DNA of 64,000 nt from Eubacterium sp. CAG:180 (GCA_000432435.1 HF993135.1:20374-84373), one strand, 5' to 3'. Numbered from the stretch's first letter, positions 43,501 through 50,941 are shown. Made by a program: numbers and translations. Notes: a model not told the origin generated them from the letters alone.

Positions 43501-44628
43501 GGAATTACAGGTCTTTTTAAGCTCGCCTGTTTTGCCGCTTTCCTTAATGTGACCGGAATACGCCACATAATTGTCTTTTTTGCCGTCGCTTATTTTAAAT
43601 ATCTCGTTATACTTTTCCGGTAAATAAGTTTTGACATATTTTTTAAGCGTTTTTAAATCATTTTTATGTTTTTCATATACGGCGACCTTTGCCTCGGAGA
43701 TATACTTCTTACCGTCCAAAATATCGGCGAGTACGGCCCAATCATATACAGCCTTTAAAATTTTGACAAGCTCAAAGCGATCGCCTAAAACGGACGCGTA
43801 TATTTCTTCGTTTTCTTCATAGCCGCTTGCAAAAGATATATTGTTTTTCTCTACGGTTTTTAGTTCATCATCGCCAAACAAATCACACATTTTAACAGTC
43901 GAGCCGCTTAAAACCGCCATTACGGCGTAAGAAACGGGATCGGATTTTTTTGTTATACCGAAAAGCGAGGCAAGATTCTTCGTCTTTTCTATTTTACCCT
44001 GACGCCTGTCCTTTAATATAGCTTTAAATTGCTCAATATCGGAGCAATTAAGCTGTATTTCGTTATCACTGAGATAAGAGCACATAGTTTCGTATGCCGA
44101 ATTAAAGTCCTCTGCCGATGACAGGGAATCAAAGAGAAAATGTCCCCTGTTTTTGATAATATGGTGAAGAGCCAAAAAGACAAGTTTTACATCGTGCGGC
44201 TCTTTATTTTTAATAAGCTCGTATCTCAGGTGATATATCGTGGGATATTCCTTGTGGAAATCCTTATCGGTATAATTTTCGTCTGCAAAAACAGCGTATT
44301 TATCGTCGCCGGACTTGTCCTCCGGCCACAAGTCGCTCTCGTGTAAACGTCTGAAAAAGGTGCAGTCCTTTTTACAAATTTCTTCATCAAAGAGCGCTTC
44401 CAGCAAGGCTAAGCGCTCCCTTTTTCGCTGAGTGCGTCTTCTTGCGCTTCTGAAGCCTCTGCGCTTCACCGAGGTCTCTCCCTCGTCAAAAAGATGTACG
44501 CCCCACATAGCGTTGCCCTTGAACTTCGGAATGACATAGTACTTATCGGTTACCGCCCAGCCAACGGACTCGGTGCCGATGTCAAGTCCTAAATAATAAT
44601 CATCCACATTCCGCAATTTGTTACCCAT
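40591..44628 (-). CDS. cas9: Type II-A CRISPR effector nuclease Cas9
   Basis: A 1345-residue protein, the large II-A class. RuvC-I has Asp16 in YLGLDIGTESVG; the Arg-rich bridge helix is at about 56-75 (RRGFRSARRRTQRKRERL); RuvC-II has Glu773 in FVEVARG; HNH has His864 in FDIDHIYPRS; RuvC-III has H996, H997 and D1000 in HHAKDAYLN. All catalytic residues are present. The C-terminus QSVTGLFEQEIDL aligns with the PAM-interacting end of SpCas9, where the two PAM-reading arginines align with Asn1314 and Lys1316, so the PAM is probably not NGG. AAGGAG precedes the ATG. First gene of the operon. Confidence 0.98.
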   Translation of the reverse strand: MGNKLRNVDDYYLGLDIGTESVGWAVTDKYYVIPKFKGNAMWGVHLFDEGETSVKRRGFRSARRRTQRKRERLALLEALFDEEICKKDCTFFRRLHESDLWPEDKSGDDKYAVFADENYTDKDFHKEYPTIYHLRYELIKNKEPHDVKLVFLALHHIIKNRGHFLFDSLSSAEDFNSAYETMCSYLSDNEIQLNCSDIEQFKAILKDRRQGKIEKTKNLASLFGITKKSDPVSYAVMAVLSGSTVKMCDLFGDDELKTVEKNNISFASGYEENEEIYASVLGDRFELVKILKAVYDWAVLADILDGKKYISEAKVAVYEKHKNDLKTLKKYVKTYLPEKYNEIFKISDGKKDNYVAYSGHIKESGKTGELKKTCNSENFCAYLKKTLGKNADLSYKEMFDEIENKTFMPKQVTKSNGVVPMQVNEEELKAILDNAKDYLSFLNSCDENGVSVYDKIIKIFEYRIPYYVGPLNTHTENSWLKRKDGVKIYPWNFDDVVDIDSSAEKFINNLTSKCTYLPECDVIPKCSLLYSKFTVLNEINNLKLNGEDIPVELKQGIYKDLFMTRRKVTVKQIKDYLKARGCYDNNDVLSGIDTTVKSSLKSYFDFKGFESLTFDDKESIIASSVIFGDDKKLLKKRLKKLFPEKLTDEDIKKICKLKYTGWSRLSKEFLCDVEFTYKKTGEVMNVITALWETNYNLMQILYSEDFCCDGDEKKNLNDKLDELSYTGDQHSLRKAVDALYVSPKVKRPILRALLIAKEIEKIQERPPKKIFVEVARGIDNREERHRDSRKNRLMELYKNCKKEAEKFCPYFDALSKKLSDEDESKLRRDKLYFYYIQLGKCMYTGEEISLGELMNGNGRFDIDHIYPRSKIKDDSLTNKVLVNKTVNNNKTNVYPIDAAIQSKMSPYWQMLRSSGLISEETYKRLTRKTPLTDDELSAFVSRQLTETQQSTKAVAHILEQLYPKPKTEIVYVKAALVHAFRQSNDMLKCREVNDLHHAKDAYLNIVVGNAYNVKVTHNKVNFIKGLQNNDKGYTVNPEKFFSHDIPGAWSVKDSMNTVRRFMNKNNIRYTRFPRKKQGGLFKINPLKKGNGQVPLKASGARSCIEKYGGYDKATSAYFSYVEYTDKKGKAVRQMFPVNLYEVKEYEADMQGFVTSRIAEASNVKILIPCVKYDACISFDGCRMFITKKTGNRIGYKPGMQLVLGYKYEKYIRNIENYLTKHKDREIIPRDNISAEENIELYDILTGKMLNTVLSVKFSGIGKKLEKRREKFVLCSPEEQCCVLNEILKILHANVLSGDLSLIGESPNTGTMKTNAKFSEIKDVHSIKLINQSVTGLFEQEIDLLK

Positions 44629-44653
44629 AAAAAAACTCCTTTAAAAAAATATA

Positions 44654-44682
44654 TTGACAAAGCCTAAACAAGATGTTATGAT
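44654..44682 (+). promoter_or_regulatory. Consensus promoter of tracrRNA
   Basis: TTGACA (44654-44659), exactly 17 bases, TATGAT (44677-44682). Transcription starts near 44689, at the anti-repeat. It lies only 26 bases from the divergent cas9 start. Confidence 0.9.
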
Positions 44683-44688
44683 GTAGAC

Positions 44689-44802
44689 AATCTCAGTACC
44701 GAGATTACACTACGAGTTCAAATAAAAATTTATTCTAACCGTTGCTTTGGCAACATCACAGTGTGTGAGTTGAGACCTGCTTTTGCAGGTCTTTTTATTT
44801 TT
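44689..44802 (+). ncRNA. tracrRNA of the type II-A system
   Basis: The anti-repeat at 44691-44723 (TCTCAGTACC, then GATTACACTACGAG, then TTCAAAT) mirrors the repeat's plus-strand sequence with a small gap, leaving a bulge in the duplex. A nexus-like stem GTTGC/GCAAC follows (about 44752-44765), then a short GTGTG region, and a terminator AGACCTGC/GCAGGTCT with TTTTTATTTTT (44773-44802). It is divergent from cas9. The predicted size is about 114 bases. Confidence 0.93.
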
Positions 44803-44865
44803 CCCGGATTAATCCTGAAATGTCATCACAACAGTGCCGCACAAATTAAAGACTGCACTATTGTC

Positions 44866-44894
44866 ATTTTATCATAAAAAATAACGGGTGTAAA
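44866..44894 (-). promoter_or_regulatory. Predicted promoter of the cas9-cas1-cas2-csn2 operon
   Basis: The minus strand has TTTACA (44894-44889), 17 bases, TAAAAT (44871-44866). It is the only well-spaced candidate I found upstream of cas9. Its transcript would start near 44859 and cross the entire tracrRNA gene in antisense. Confidence 0.55.
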
Positions 44895-44943
44895 CCTCAC
44901 ATTGTGTCAGAACGCAACAAATGTCCGTATTTATGTACATATT

Positions 44944-44973
44944 AAAGACCGTCCCTGATTAGGAACGGTCTTT
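44944..44973. terminator. Hairpin/terminator between cotJC and the CRISPR locus
   Basis: Arms AAAGACCGT and ACGGTCTTT with extra pairing inside. A T-rich stretch follows more clearly on the plus strand, but position suggests it ends the cotJ operon. Confidence 0.6.
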
Positions 44974-45048
44974 GCTTTATATTTTTTACGAACGTGACCG
45001 CACCGTTTGCAGAAAATCCGCTCCAAGGCAGAGCGTTAACAAGCAAAA

Positions 45049-45666
45049 TCAGCGCGTTTTTTTGTTACATACCGTATCAAAGCTCGGATTAAAGGCGTAG
45101 AAATTTTTCTCGTTCATTTTGTCCGTCGCAATTCTGAGACCCTCGCCGAAGCGCTGATAATGAACCACCTCGCGCTCGCGCAGGAATTTTATAACATCTC
45201 TCACATCCGGATCGTCAACAAGTCTCAAAATATTGTCATAGGTAGTTCTTGCCTTTTGCTCGGCCGCCATATTCTCATGCAAATTTGTTATGACGTCTCC
45301 CTTTGAAGCTATGGCACCCGCATTGAACGGCACGCCGTTCGCCCCTGCCGGGTACACCCCCGTTGTATGATTTACAAAGTATGCGTCAAAGCCGCCTTGC
45401 TTAATTTGCTCTTGAGTAAGATTACGAGTAAGCTGATAAACTATGGCACCTATCATTTCGAGGTGACCGAGCTCCTCGGTACCGATGTCGGTGAGAAGTC
45501 CTTTAAGCTCAGGATACGGCATCGAAAAACGCTGAGAGAGGTAGCGAAGCGAAGCACCGAGCTCACCGTCGGGTCCGCCGTACTGCTCTAATACTATCTG
45601 AGCGTATTTGGGATTTGGATTTTTTATATTTACCGGATATTGCAGCATTTTTTCATACGAAAACAT
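45049..45666 (-). CDS. cotJC: Spore coat protein CotJC (manganese catalase family)
   Basis: A 205-residue protein of the Mn-catalase family. Metal-binding glutamates and His are seen in DIGTEELGHLEMI and ENMAAEQKARTTYD, with EREVVHYQRF later. It opens MFSYEKMLQYPVNIKNPNPKYAQ, typical of CotJC. It is part of the inner spore coat. It abuts cotJB with a one-base overlap. Confidence 0.95.
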   Translation of the reverse strand: MFSYEKMLQYPVNIKNPNPKYAQIVLEQYGGPDGELGASLRYLSQRFSMPYPELKGLLTDIGTEELGHLEMIGAIVYQLTRNLTQEQIKQGGFDAYFVNHTTGVYPAGANGVPFNAGAIASKGDVITNLHENMAAEQKARTTYDNILRLVDDPDVRDVIKFLREREVVHYQRFGEGLRIATDKMNEKNFYAFNPSFDTVCNKKTR

Positions 45667-45926
45667 TATTTAACACACTCCTCTTGTTTTTCCCAAGGCC
45701 ACGGCGATTTCAACCATTTTTCACCGTTGCCCTCCGAGGGATTCAGCGGGCCGTATTTCTTTGTAAATTCAGCTCTGACTTCATCGTAGGCTTTTTTGTA
45801 TCCCATATAACGCGCTTCGGCCGCAGCATCCATGGGATGCGTATCGAGATAAAGATGCAGCTCCCAAAGCGAGAACTGAAGAGAGCCGAGCTTTAACAGC
45901 ATAGCCTTTCTCATATTCATATACAT
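45666..45926 (-). CDS. cotJB: Spore coat protein CotJB
   Basis: An 86-residue protein with the CotJB signature LQFSLWELHLYLDTHPMDAAA. The ATG at 45926 overlaps the cotJA stop; a second ATG at 45920 has better spacing to GGGGGAA and may be the true start. It is the middle gene of cotJABC. Confidence 0.92.
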   Translation of the reverse strand: MYMNMRKAMLLKLGSLQFSLWELHLYLDTHPMDAAAEARYMGYKKAYDEVRAEFTKKYGPLNPSEGNGEKWLKSPWPWEKQEECVK

Positions 45927-46159
45927 CTTCCCCCTAAAAACGGCTTATTAAGGTCTGAAAACACAGTACCGTTTTTATACCCGGTTTCGGCATCGTACAT
46001 TGTCGTATCGGTCTGAAACGGAACGTAAGCCATTGTAGTTACCGTATTTTCCGGAAAAGGCGATACGCCGAGATACTCGCTTGCCGTTTTCATGGGACAA
46101 CAATTGTCTGCGTTTTCGGCCTTGAGAGATTTTTCACAGAAATCCAAAAATTCATTCAA
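45917..46159 (-). CDS. cotJA: Spore coat-associated protein CotJA
   Basis: An 80-residue protein. The central VTTMAYVPFQTD and C-terminal GTVFSDLNKPFLGGRC are characteristic of CotJA. First gene of the operon, AAGGAG before the start. In Bacillus the operon is read by SigE in the mother cell. The upstream GAATAAT at about 46214-46208 could be a SigE -35, but no convincing -10 is visible. Confidence 0.92.
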   Translation of the reverse strand: MNEFLDFCEKSLKAENADNCCPMKTASEYLGVSPFPENTVTTMAYVPFQTDTTMYDAETGYKNGTVFSDLNKPFLGGRCI

Positions 46160-46232
46160 CAGATATTACTCCTTATAATTTATTTGTGCAGCCTTTCGAT
46201 ATCATATTATTCGGACGAGACATCAAAAGTGA

Positions 46233-46276
46233 CAAAAAAACCGATCCTCCGCGGCTGAGCCGTTTCGGACCGGTTT
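46233..46276 (-). terminator. Terminator of the orphan E2 gene
   Basis: The minus strand has AAACCGGTCC paired with GGATCGGTTT (one mismatch), with an inner CGGCT/AGCCG stem, followed by TTTTTGTC. Confidence 0.8.
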
Positions 46277-46297
46277 ATTTGGGAGCAAAGTTAAAAA

Positions 46298-47254
46298 TCA
46301 GGCGTCGAGGCGAACGACCTTATTGTTTTTATCGCTGCTTTTCCAGGTGTGTATAACCTTCGGATTTTCGAATATATCGTCAAGCCTCTTAAGAAACGGA
46401 ACAATATCGCCGAAATCGAGCGCGCGGTGGTCAAATGCTATACATATAGGGAGCACCTTGCGCGCTTCAATGCTCTTATTGCCGAAGCTGTCTGTTATAA
46501 CCATAGGCTTATCCTGAACGGCACCTACGCCGAACGCCGTAACCTGCGGCGGTATTATTTCAAGTAAGGCGGCAGCGCCGGACTGTTCGCGGTAAAGCGA
46601 GCCGAGATTTGAAATGGTGGTGGTTCCCTGCTCTATGTCACGCTTTGTAAGGCGTTCGGTTTCGGGAATTGCCTCATACTCTTTTTTTGCATCGCCCTTT
46701 AAGGTCTTGACCTTGTGCTTACCTGTTTTAGATCCGATAAGACGATATACAGCCTGCATAAATTTTCCTTTTTTGAGAGCAGTAAGGGTGTTATCCAATG
46801 AAACGTCAAACATAGCCTCATTAAGGTCGGTATTCTCGGCTCTTCTTGCAACGTCATTTACGGCGTCGGTCATTTCGTCGAGATTTTTACTTTCAAAACC
46901 GCGAAGATTTACGGTCATCATTTCACCGCTCGGAAGAATCATCGGCATAGAGATATTTATATCTTCAAATGTGTCGACTCTGCCGCGTACAAGCTTGCGG
47001 TTAAACTCGATATGAGAATTCATAACGGGTGCTGCTTTAAGTCCTTCGGTAATGATTTTCATTATTACGGTATTGAGCGTTATTTTGCTGTCGCGGTTAC
47101 GATCGAGATTTAATTTTTTATACTCGTGCATAAGCTTTGTAACGTCGGGCTCATACATATATGTTACGTGAGGAATTGTCTCCCAGCTTTCCGTGGTCAT
47201 ATTTGAAACTATCTTTCTCTGTATTCCGAAGTGGATTGTATTTGTTTTTTTCAT
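46298..47254 (-). CDS. Stand-alone 2-oxoacid dehydrogenase E2-type acyltransferase domain
   Basis: A 318-residue protein consisting of a catalytic acyltransferase fold of the E2/chloramphenicol acetyltransferase superfamily. The active-site motif is FDHRALDFG, keeping the catalytic His and Asp of the usual DHRxxDG while the Gly is Phe. It has no lipoyl or E1/E3-binding domain, and no dehydrogenase genes are nearby. It is therefore not an ordinary complex subunit; the acyl acceptor is unknown. AAAGGAG precedes the ATG. Confidence 0.85.
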   Translation of the reverse strand: MKKTNTIHFGIQRKIVSNMTTESWETIPHVTYMYEPDVTKLMHEYKKLNLDRNRDSKITLNTVIMKIITEGLKAAPVMNSHIEFNRKLVRGRVDTFEDINISMPMILPSGEMMTVNLRGFESKNLDEMTDAVNDVARRAENTDLNEAMFDVSLDNTLTALKKGKFMQAVYRLIGSKTGKHKVKTLKGDAKKEYEAIPETERLTKRDIEQGTTTISNLGSLYREQSGAAALLEIIPPQVTAFGVGAVQDKPMVITDSFGNKSIEARKVLPICIAFDHRALDFGDIVPFLKRLDDIFENPKVIHTWKSSDKNNKVVRLDA

Positions 47255-47451
47255 GGTTGTGCGCTCCTTTTATGTTAATCGGTTTTTGGTTTTTTAGTTG
47301 CGTTGGTTTTCGCTTCCGTTGCCAAAATAATACAGAAAAGAGTGCGGTTGCGCTATACATTTTAGTTTTCAATTCGGTTTACAAGGGGGAAAAAATCGGT
47401 TGCGGGCACGCTGTTTCAACAAAAACGGGCAGTTGCCGTGAATTTAAGGCG
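47255..47451. other. Intergenic stretch, no gene seen
   Basis: About 200 bases upstream of the E2 gene. It must carry that gene's promoter but no well-spaced SigA pair is evident; a specialised sigma factor is possible. Confidence 0.4.
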
Positions 47452-47497
47452 AGAAAAACGAACCCCCTCGGATAATGCCGACGCATCTCCGAGGGGG
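47452..47497 (-). terminator. Terminator downstream of ridA
   Basis: Arms CCCCCTCGGA and TCCGAGGGGG, and the minus strand continues TTCGTTTTTC. About 115 bases of unassigned sequence separate it from the ridA stop. Confidence 0.7.
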
Positions 47498-47613
47498 CCT
47501 AGCGCACTGCTGTGCAAATGTTATTTTCAGGCAAGTGCCATATAAACACTCAGCCGAATTACGGCCTGTCTTTTAAAATGGAAATAACAAAAATGAGGTT
47601 TTACAAAGCCTGA

Positions 47614-47988
47614 TTATACCTTTGCTATAATCTCAACTTCCACAAGAGCGTTTTTAGGAAGGTCACCGACACCGACGCAGGAACGTGCCGGTTTTGATGA
47701 AAAATACTCACCGTAAATTTCGTTAAACGCACCGAAATCGGATATGTTTTTAAGGAAGCAGGTTGTCTTAATTACGCTGTCAAAATCAGCTCCCGCCTCT
47801 TTCAAAATCGCAGCGATATTTTCGCAAACTCTTTTGGTCTGACCCTCAATTGTATCTTCTTCTATGTTGCCGTTTGCAGGATTTATTGCTATCTGCCCCG
47901 AAGCAAAGAGAAATCCGTCAACGATTTTGCCCTGTGAATACGGTCCTATTGCGGCAGGTGCCGATGAAGTGTGAAGTGTTTTTATCAT
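47614..47988 (-). CDS. ridA: Enamine/imine deaminase RidA
   Basis: A 124-residue protein of the RidA/YjgF family. The signature SSAPAAIGPYSQG and the C-terminal PARSCVGVGDLPKNALVEVE with its conserved Arg are present. It hydrolyses reactive 2-aminoacrylate and 2-iminobutanoate released by threonine dehydratase, whose gene lies 13 bases upstream in the same operon. The pairing of producer and detoxifier makes the assignment secure. Confidence 0.96.
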   Translation of the reverse strand: MIKTLHTSSAPAAIGPYSQGKIVDGFLFASGQIAINPANGNIEEDTIEGQTKRVCENIAAILKEAGADFDSVIKTTCFLKNISDFGAFNEIYGEYFSSKPARSCVGVGDLPKNALVEVEIIAKV

Positions 47989-48001
47989 TTGTTTTTCCTC
48001 C

Positions 48002-49201
48002 TTAATATGACTTAATGATAAATCCGGCGTCGGTCAGTGCCTTCTTTATCTGAGCTATATGGTCAAAGTTTTTGGTTTCGAGAACAATGCGAAGATAACA
48101 GCCGTTAATATCGGAGCCTTCGGACGCACGCTCGTGATGAATTGAAATAACATTGCCGCCCTCTTTTGCAATGATGTCGGCAACGCCCTTTAACTGACCG
48201 GGCTTGTCAAGAAGCTCGATTGTAAGAGAATATGTTCTGCCCGATTTCAAAAGTCCGCGCTTAATAACTCTTGACAAAATGGTAACGTCGATATTACCGC
48301 CCGAAAGGAGGCAGCAAACCTTTTTGCCCTTGACATCTACTTTGTTAAACATAGCCGCTGCAACCGAAACGGCACCTGCGCCCTCGGTAATGAGCTTTTG
48401 TTGCTCGATAAGTGCAAGTATTGCCGCGGCTATTTCGTCATCGGAAACTGTTACAATACCGTCAACATATTTTTGACACATAGCGAAGGTGATGTCACCC
48501 GGCTCTTTAACTGCTATACCGTCGGCTATGGTTGAAACGGAATCAAGCTTTTCGATTTTACCGTCATCAATCGATTTCAGCATACTCGGAGCACCGGAAG
48601 CCTGAACGCCGTATACCTTAACATTCGGATTGAGCTCTTTTATCGCAAAAGCAACGCCGGAAATAAGTCCGCCGCCGCCTATGGGAACAATAACAACGTC
48701 AACGTCGGGTATCTGATCGAGTATTTCAAGTCCTATGGTACCCTGACCCGCTATAACGTCCTCATCGTTAAACGGATGAATAAACGTATAGCCCTTTTCA
48801 TCTTTAAGCTCAAGAGCTTTATTATATGCGTCGTCATAAACGCCCTCTACAAGACAAATATCCGCGCCGTATTTTCTGGTCGCCTCAACCTTTGATATGG
48901 GAGCACCGTCCGGCAGGCAGATAAGTGATTTAATACCGTTTTTGGTAGCTGCCAAAGCAACGCCCTGCGCGTGGTTACCTGCCGAGCAGGCAATTACGCC
49001 GCGTGCCTTTTCCTCTTCAGAGAGCTGTGATATTTTATATGCGGCACCTCTGACCTTAAACGAACCTGTAACCTGTAAATTTTCGGTCTTGAGATGTATT
49101 TCACTTTCGGGATTTATGTTCGGCGCCAAAATCATATCCGTTTTACGAATTATGTTTTTTAAAACAAATGAAGCGTGATAGACTTTGTCGAGTGTTAACA
49201 T
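48002..49201 (-). CDS. ilvA: Threonine ammonia-lyase with C-terminal ACT domain
   Basis: About 399 residues from the ATG at 49201 (GAAGAG site); the frame extends to a TTG at 49219. The PLP lysine is in GSFKVRGAAYK and the phosphate-binding loop is IVPIGGGGLISG. A single ACT domain occupies about 325-399. It converts threonine to 2-oxobutanoate. The length and single ACT match the tdcB/ilvA-like enzymes of Clostridia, where the role may be catabolic or biosynthetic; no other ilv gene is nearby. Confidence 0.94.
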   Translation of the reverse strand: MLTLDKVYHASFVLKNIIRKTDMILAPNINPESEIHLKTENLQVTGSFKVRGAAYKISQLSEEEKARGVIACSAGNHAQGVALAATKNGIKSLICLPDGAPISKVEATRKYGADICLVEGVYDDAYNKALELKDEKGYTFIHPFNDEDVIAGQGTIGLEILDQIPDVDVVIVPIGGGGLISGVAFAIKELNPNVKVYGVQASGAPSMLKSIDDGKIEKLDSVSTIADGIAVKEPGDITFAMCQKYVDGIVTVSDDEIAAAILALIEQQKLITEGAGAVSVAAAMFNKVDVKGKKVCCLLSGGNIDVTILSRVIKRGLLKSGRTYSLTIELLDKPGQLKGVADIIAKEGGNVISIHHERASEGSDINGCYLRIVLETKNFDHIAQIKKALTDAGFIIKSY

Positions 49202-49226
49202 CTTTATCTCTTCTTTCAAAAAATAG

Positions 49227-49255
49227 TATATATTAGTATATCACGTTACGGTCAA
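49227..49255 (-). promoter_or_regulatory. Promoter of ilvA-ridA
   Basis: The minus strand has TTGACC (49255-49250), 17 bases, TATATA (49232-49227). Confidence 0.6.
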
Positions 49256-49284
49256 AAATCAATAAAAAGGTTTTAACGCTCCGG

Positions 49285-49330
49285 CAAAAAATAATCCCCG
49301 AAGACAAGGCTGAGCCAATGCTTCGGGGAT
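49285..49330 (-). terminator. Terminator of the M28 peptidase gene
   Basis: Arms ATCCCCGAAG and CTTCGGGGAT with an inner TTGGCTCAGCCTT stem, and ATTATTTTTTG after it on the minus strand. Confidence 0.85.
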
Positions 49331-49343
49331 ATAAAAAGCTTAA

Positions 49344-50681
49344 TTATTTCTGAGGTCCGTTAAAACCGTTTGCCTGCTGGAACTTATCTATTTTATCGAT
49401 AACTCCGAGAATAACATCAAAGCCGTCACCGACGGTTTCGAGCTCAAAACGTTCGGGCATATCGTGCCAGGTATGATAATAATAGGTAAGAGTGGGGTCC
49501 TGAGCCGCAAAGGTAACCGATTTCATACCTGCCTTTGTCATAGGAGTGCTGTCGCATCCGCCTACGGGGTTATGTATGCAGCCGTTTGTCTTGCTGACTA
49601 TACCGAGCTCGTTAAAGGTATCCTTAAACATTTTTTCAAGGTCGGTATCAAAGCGGCAGAACTGCCAATCATCCTTAATAACAACTTCAAAGAAATCTTT
49701 ATCGGCAACGGAGTCGATATTGATGTTCCATGTGTTTTCAAGTATCGGCTCTCCCTTATGCTCACGGGTAAATGCGATAGAACCGCGAAGTCCCGCTTCC
49801 TCGGAGCCGCAGTTGAAGTCGATTATACGGCAGTTCTTCGGCATCTTTTCGGGATGATCATGGAAGTATTTTGTAACGGCAAAGCTGAGAGCACAACCGG
49901 TGGCGTTATCCATAGCGCCCCTTGAAGCGTTGCGCGGATTCGGATCAGCCCACATAACTACAAACATACAGCCTATTGCCGTAACAACGGGAAGGAAGTG
50001 CATAGCAAAAAGGAAGTTGGCAAAGGAGGCGGAATTGGCGATCTTTAAAGCCCAAACCTCACCGAAATACACACCGCTTGAAATAACGGTCATGGCTATT
50101 GAAACGGCAGTGAGGAAAAGGAAGCATATAACGCCGAAGCCAACCTTGGCGAAGGTTGCAACAAGGCCCATGGCAGGCTTTGTCTTTTTAAACTTTGAAG
50201 CGTGAGCGGAATGTCTCCAGCACCAGCTTGTATCCGTGTGTCCCGAAAGAATTATGGTGTAGTCGTATTTTCCGTCGGGCGGTAAAAGCTCACCGTAAGT
50301 GTTCTGTGATATTTCCTGCTTAAAGAACATATCGAACCATGTCTTATAAAGAAAAACGCTTAAAATAAGCCAAACCCAGCATACAACCGAAGCAAGCGCC
50401 ATACCGTACCAAACCGCGCTCAAATGCAGAGCCACATAAACAAGAGCGCTCATAATAAGTCCGAGATAACCTGCATACGGAATGCCGCCTATCGACGCTC
50501 TCGGAGATACGGCAAATTCCTCACGTACAGGCTCAATACCGATACTTCTGAGCTTATCTCCCATATAAGCCGCGTACTCTTTTTCGCCGTCGGATCCGGG
50601 CAGACGTGAGCCGATTTTTTTGGCAGCGTGCTCGACTATTTCGAACGCTTCCTCGGCATACCTTCTGTTTTCTTCTTTCAT
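49344..50681 (-). CDS. M28-family metallopeptidase with embedded membrane helices
   Basis: About 445 residues from the ATG at 50681 (GGGAGG site). Metal ligands are seen in order: His and Asp in LSGHTDTSW, Asp in RGAMDNATGC, Glu-Glu in NCGSEEAGLRGS, and a late His region CIHNPVGGCDSTP. Hydrophobic segments interrupt the peptidase fold at about 75-120, 190-222 and 235-265, so the enzyme appears to be membrane-embedded. Relatives are aminopeptidases. A perfect palindrome overlaps its promoter. Confidence 0.87.
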   Translation of the reverse strand: MKEENRRYAEEAFEIVEHAAKKIGSRLPGSDGEKEYAAYMGDKLRSIGIEPVREEFAVSPRASIGGIPYAGYLGLIMSALVYVALHLSAVWYGMALASVVCWVWLILSVFLYKTWFDMFFKQEISQNTYGELLPPDGKYDYTIILSGHTDTSWCWRHSAHASKFKKTKPAMGLVATFAKVGFGVICFLFLTAVSIAMTVISSGVYFGEVWALKIANSASFANFLFAMHFLPVVTAIGCMFVVMWADPNPRNASRGAMDNATGCALSFAVTKYFHDHPEKMPKNCRIIDFNCGSEEAGLRGSIAFTREHKGEPILENTWNINIDSVADKDFFEVVIKDDWQFCRFDTDLEKMFKDTFNELGIVSKTNGCIHNPVGGCDSTPMTKAGMKSVTFAAQDPTLTYYYHTWHDMPERFELETVGDGFDVILGVIDKIDKFQQANGFNGPQK

Positions 50682-50713
50682 ATAATAAACCTCCCAAATA
50701 AAATACATAAATA

Positions 50714-50742
50714 AATATATTGCATTTATGCAATAAATGCAA
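50714..50742 (-). promoter_or_regulatory. Promoter of the M28 gene with a palindromic operator
   Basis: The minus strand has TTGCAT (50742-50737), 17 bases, TATATT (50719-50714). Positions 50720-50742 form a perfect palindrome, TTGCATTTAT and ATAAATGCAA around a 3-base centre, which fills the -35 box and the whole spacer. Confidence 0.75.
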
Positions 50743-50880
50743 GTGTAAAATTCAAAAAACAGCTAAAACCGGCGTAAAAAACACCTGTTTTGGTGCAAAA
50801 TGAATTTTGTGTTTAAAGGTGAACCGAAATTCACTTTTTTAAATTGACAATCGGCAAAATAATTGTTTAGTAAAAGATAT

Positions 50881-50921
50881 GACGCGGCACAGATAAAAAA
50901 CATTAAAATCTATGCCGCGTC
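50881..50921 (-). terminator. Hairpin after the GH25 lysozyme gene
   Basis: Arms GACGCGGCA and TGCCGCGTC, 20 bases past the stop. The T-tract on the minus strand is weak (CATATCTTTT). Confidence 0.55.
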
Positions 50922-50941
50922 GGTATTTAATTATGTTTTAT

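Noticed and set aside
46160..46230. SigE promoter for cotJABC
   Set aside because: A GAATAAT -35-like string is present, but no acceptable CATA-type -10 follows at 13-15 bases, so I did not annotate it as a promoter.
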